Assembly: GCA_002327885.1 (NCBI GenBank) | Contig: DCUS01000094.1 | Location: forward strand, 1-15,162 | Direction of reading: 5' to 3' | Source of the DNA: Syntrophaceae bacterium UBA2208 | Lineage (GTDB): Bacteria; Desulfobacterota; BSN033; UBA1163 | DNA length: 15,162 nucleotides | Part shown: in pieces, positions 12,936 through 15,162 of the stretch | Numbering within the stretch: the first letter of the stretch is position 1 | Layout: each line of letters opens with the position of its first letter | Translations under genes and position numbers: made by a program | The notes under the pieces: model-generated | Database searches by the model: none | Told to the model about the DNA's origin: nothing | The model's input: only the letters and a program-made list of their open reading frames with translations

Positions 12936-14377
12936 TCAACCATTCCATTAAATTTATCCTGATCGTATTAATCATCTTCACCCCTCTTGCCTTCGGTTCA
13001 TTTGAACTCTGGGCTTTTTCTCTCATGCAACTTGGCATCCTTCTAATCATTTTTCTCTGGACGATTCAATTCTTACTCCCGCAAACCTCCGTCTCCAGTA
13101 AGCAACGGTTTGAAACCGATCCCTACCAAACGCCTCGCCTGTCCGGCAGGCAGGCGCAATCCGCAATTGTGATGGTTCTTCTTTGTGTATTTCTTCTCCT
13201 CCTTCTTTTTCAAATGGTGCCCCTGCCATCCGGATGGGTCAAAACCCTCTCCCCCGGAACCTACGACCTTCACTCTGCTTTGAGCTTTGAGCCTTCAGCT
13301 TCGAGCTTTCCTATTTCTTTCGTTCCCTTCTTCACGAAAATCGAATTCTTTAAATGGGTCAGCCTGGTCGGATTTTTCATGATACTTCTTCTCTGGAGGC
13401 CATTGGGTGAGAGCGATAGAGCAAGAAACCATCTGATCCTGGTCATCGTGCTGGTGGGGACCGGAGAAGCCCTCTACGGGATATTCGAATTTTTCAGCGG
13501 GCATCGTCACATCCTCCATTTAGATATGTCGGATTCGCTCTCTTCGGTGACGGGGACGTATATCAACCGGAACCAACTGGCGGGTTACTTTTCGATGGTG
13601 ATCCCGTTAAGCCTTGGTTTTCTATTTTCCCGGGAAGCCTGGCAAAGGGGACGACATTCGGGATGGCGACACCAACTCACTTCGCTGGATGGAAGGACCC
13701 TGCTGATTGGGTTTAGCGTGGTGGTCATGATTCTGGGTCTTCTTTTCTCGGCGTCCAGGATGGGAATTGCCAGCCTCCTTCTTTCTTTCAGCCTCTTCAG
13801 TTTTTTATTCAGGGGCCATGAGAAAAGGCAGAAATTTTCTAAAACATCAATTCTGATTCTGGGCTTAGCCCTTCTTTGGGCCGCCTGGATCGGACTCGAT
13901 GCCGTAGTCAGCCGGTTTTTTACTGCCTCGGAAGATTTTAAAACGAGATTTAATATTTGGATGGACACGTTCCAGATTTTCAAAGATTTTCCTCTCCTCG
14001 GTTCCGGGCTTGGGACATTTCTGCAGATTTTTCCAATGTATCGGTCTTTCCATACAAGAGGTCTTGTGACCCACGCAGAAAATGATTTCCTCCAGTTGGC
14101 TTCCGAGATAGGAATCATAGGAATCGGCCTGCTGTTCGGTCTGTTCCTTTATCTTTTCATCAAAGCCGTTTCAAAAATTCGTTCTCTATCCTATGGAGAA
14201 CCGGAGAGATACCTCGGGATCGGTTGTTTGGTGGGAATTCTGGCCCTGATGTTTCACAGTATCGTGGAGCGTAACATCCAGATGCCCGCCAACTCCTTCC
14301 TCTATATCATACTGTGGGCAATCGTCCTCAGAATATCTCCCGGGAGGGCAACCCGAATTATAATGAACGACCCCTAA
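12932..14377 (+). CDS. O-antigen ligase / Wzy polymerase family membrane protein
   Basis: A 481-residue polytopic inner-membrane protein with about 10-12 hydrophobic segments. Family motifs (Wzy_C/O-antigen ligase) are GTYINRNQLAGYFSM, SASRMGI, DFPLLGSGLGTF and THAENDFLQLASEIG; the last holds the conserved large periplasmic loop His-Ala-Glu-Asn. The protein joins or polymerises undecaprenyl-linked glycan at the periplasmic face. Ligase versus polymerase cannot be told from sequence alone, but the context with Wza/Wzc favours polymerisation of an exported EPS. ATGA overlaps the phosphatase stop. Two extramembrane loops, residues about 50-78 and 112-127, carry repeat-derived sequence (palindrome at 13136 and heptamers at 13278). 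The loops appear to tolerate insertions. Confidence 0.85.
   Translation: MINHSIKFILIVLIIFTPLAFGSFELWAFSLMQLGILLIIFLWTIQFLLPQTSVSSKQRFETDPYQTPRLSGRQAQSAIVMVLLCVFLLLLLFQMVPLPSGWVKTLSPGTYDLHSALSFEPSASSFPISFVPFFTKIEFFKWVSLVGFFMILLLWRPLGESDRARNHLILVIVLVGTGEALYGIFEFFSGHRHILHLDMSDSLSSVTGTYINRNQLAGYFSMVIPLSLGFLFSREAWQRGRHSGWRHQLTSLDGRTLLIGFSVVVMILGLLFSASRMGIASLLLSFSLFSFLFRGHEKRQKFSKTSILILGLALLWAAWIGLDAVVSRFFTASEDFKTRFNIWMDTFQIFKDFPLLGSGLGTFLQIFPMYRSFHTRGLVTHAENDFLQLASEIGIIGIGLLFGLFLYLFIKAVSKIRSLSYGEPERYLGIGCLVGILALMFHSIVERNIQMPANSFLYIILWAIVLRISPGRATRIIMNDP
13136..13156. repeat. Imperfect palindrome inserted in the O-antigen ligase gene
   Basis: A 21-base GC-rich imperfect palindrome (CGCCTG at the left end, CAGGCG at the right end, CGGCAGG in the middle), followed by CAATCCGCAATTG, which repeats the heptamer seen at 12393. 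In the protein it encodes RLSGRQAQ in a loop between membrane segments. Confidence 0.6.
13278..13309 (+). repeat. Degenerate heptanucleotide repeat in the O-antigen ligase gene
   Basis: Units CTTTGAG, CTTTGAG, CCTTCAG, CTTCGAG, then CTTT: four 7-base units with drift. It encodes ALSFEPSASSF in a loop ahead of a membrane segment. Confidence 0.75.
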
Positions 14378-14385
14378 AAGTCCTT

Positions 14386-14461
14386 ATTGCGAGGAGTCCC
14401 ACGTGTGGGACGACGAAGCAATCCGCCATAGCGAGATTGCCACGCCCTTTGGGCTCGCAAT
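14386..14461. repeat. Dispersed palindromic element with four stems
   Basis: Outer arms ATTGCGAG (14386-14393) and CTCGCAAT (14454-14461) enclose three further hairpins: GTCCCAC/GTGGGAC (14396-14411, 2-base loop), GCAATC/GATTGC (14418-14423 with 14435-14440) and GCCC/GGGC (14444-14454). The words GACGAAGCAATC and ATTGCGAG...CTCGCAATGAC are ones I recall as very widespread intergenic repeats in environmental bacteria. It lies directly after the O-antigen ligase stop. The rest of the 293-base gap to the next gene, 14462-14670, shows nothing I can name. Confidence 0.75.
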
Positions 14462-14670
14462 GACAGCCTCTGTGTATTGGAAATGTAAACTATTTCATGC
14501 TCTCCTTAATAACCTTAACGTTTAAAAAGGATAGAAAGTGCGCTTCCAACCTTTTACAATTGCGGATTACTTTTAGAGTTTATGGATAACAGACGATGTT
14601 ATCTAGGGCGATCTTTGTCATATGCTTGATAACTGAGCAGCAATACACTTGAAGGTGCCGCTAACTCAAT

Positions 14671-15099
14671 ATGAGAATAATCTTTTCGATCCTATCCATC
14701 GCATATGCCACTGGAATCTTTCTTTTTGCCGATTCCTCTATGGTTTCTGATTTATCTAAATTTAACCCTTACAGCCTTCTCCATATTCCGCTTTATGGTA
14801 TTCTCACGTTTCTCCTGGTCCTCTCTCTCATGCCCTTAAAATTTAACCCAAGTGGCTCCATTAACCCAAGCAACCCAACGAACTCAAATAACCCAACGGA
14901 CCCAAGCAACTGGAAAATCTATTTTTCCCTCTCCGGGGGAATCGCCTCGATCATTGCCATCGCCGACGAGATCCACCAGGTTTATGTTCCCGGACGTGAT
15001 GGCTCCGTAAAAGATGTTTTACTCGATATGATGGGTATCAGCCTTGCACTGTTTCTAATCTTTCGATTTTTAAAGACTCAAACATCCTTAATCCGTTAA
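14671..15099 (+). CDS. VanZ-like family membrane protein
   Basis: A 142-residue protein with about four hydrophobic segments: 3-22, about 36-56, 85-98 and 120-135. It carries the VanZ signature ADEIHQVYVPGRDGSVKDVL then D-M-M-G. VanZ-like proteins are small integral membrane proteins, often at the end of polysaccharide loci (the type member gives low-level teicoplanin resistance). Biochemical role is not established. Between the second and third segments lies an Asn-Pro-rich stretch (NPSGSINPSNPTNSNNPTDP) made by a 9-base tandem repeat at 14845-14907, which is not part of the family pattern. No clear ribosome site precedes the ATG at 14671. The gene is separated from the operon by the repeat element, so it may have its own transcript. 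From 15100 to the window end I see no gene. Confidence 0.8.
   Translation: MRIIFSILSIAYATGIFLFADSSMVSDLSKFNPYSLLHIPLYGILTFLLVLSLMPLKFNPSGSINPSNPTNSNNPTDPSNWKIYFSLSGGIASIIAIADEIHQVYVPGRDGSVKDVLLDMMGISLALFLIFRFLKTQTSLIR
14845..14907 (+). repeat. 9-base tandem repeat (Asn-Pro-Ser/Thr) in the VanZ-like gene
   Basis: Seven consecutive 9-base units. Their consensus is AACCCAAGC or AACCCAACG, the second unit is degenerate, and each is in frame as a tripeptide (NPS, GSI, NPS, NPT, NSN, NPT, DPS). Copy number change would keep the frame and alter only the length of an extramembrane loop. Confidence 0.8.
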
Positions 15100-15162
15100 T
15101 CCCTGTCACTGATCACTCAACACTCCTCCTTTACCGCATACTGGAGCAACGATTATCAATCC

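Noticed and set aside
13585..14118. Minus-strand open frame of 177 codons under the O-antigen ligase gene
   Set aside because: Antisense to conserved motifs of the ligase; no recognisable product.
14386..14461. tRNA-like reading of the 76-base four-stem element
   Set aside because: The length is suggestive, but there is no T-psi-C sequence, no 7-bp acceptor geometry and no CCA/discriminator logic; it matches a dispersed palindrome better.
15100..15162. Low-complexity CACTGATCACTCAACACTC at the window end
   Set aside because: Only loosely repetitive, and too short to call a repeat array before the window ends.

Overview
The window reads as a piece of a Gram-negative chromosome. An outer-membrane polysaccharide export protein, a Wzz/Wzc-type chain-length kinase, a PHP-type phosphotyrosine phosphatase and an O-antigen-ligase-family protein lie together. 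The gene style (FecR-like protein, TPR protein, VanZ, many short dispersed palindromes and heptanucleotide repeats) suggests Desulfobacterota or Nitrospirota. That placement is inference; no rRNA or marker gene is present.

Left part (1-3379). After a decayed or partial helix-turn-helix gene on the minus strand comes a compact operon on the plus strand: an HPr-kinase-like protein, a PqqD-family protein, a radical SAM/SPASM protein, a 52-residue peptide at 2521-2679, and an S24/S26 signal-peptidase-like protein. The small peptide looks like a ribosomally made, modified peptide (RiPP) precursor. It has a Lys/Glu-rich N-terminus, a leader motif Y-x-x-P-x-L of the kind bound by PqqD-like recognition domains, a two-cysteine core, and a C-terminal serine. 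Phosphorylation of a C-terminal serine is what HprK-like kinases do in some lasso peptide clusters. This is the best candidate for an undescribed system here.

Middle part (3380-4384). This is a graveyard: a truncated REP-associated (Y1) transposase, and a hicBA toxin-antitoxin pair in which hicA is frameshifted and hicB appears to have lost its normal stop. A near-perfect 26-bp palindrome follows, upstream of the next operon.

Right part (4385-15099). This is an exopolysaccharide (EPS)/capsule operon: FecR-like membrane protein, terminator or attenuator, export lipoprotein, Wzc-like tyrosine kinase, TPR plus carbohydrate-binding-like protein, a membrane-anchored J-domain protein, two small secreted proteins, CpsB-type phosphatase, O-antigen ligase/polymerase and a VanZ-like protein. 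The C-terminal domain of the J-protein and the two small secreted proteins are three tandem paralogues of one NTF2/SnoaL-like domain. The kinase, phosphatase and export protein are the usual Wzy-type control set. The FecR-like, TPR and J-domain/NTF2-like proteins are accessory and of unknown role. Several genes in this part carry short tandem repeats or palindromic inserts inside their coding sequence.
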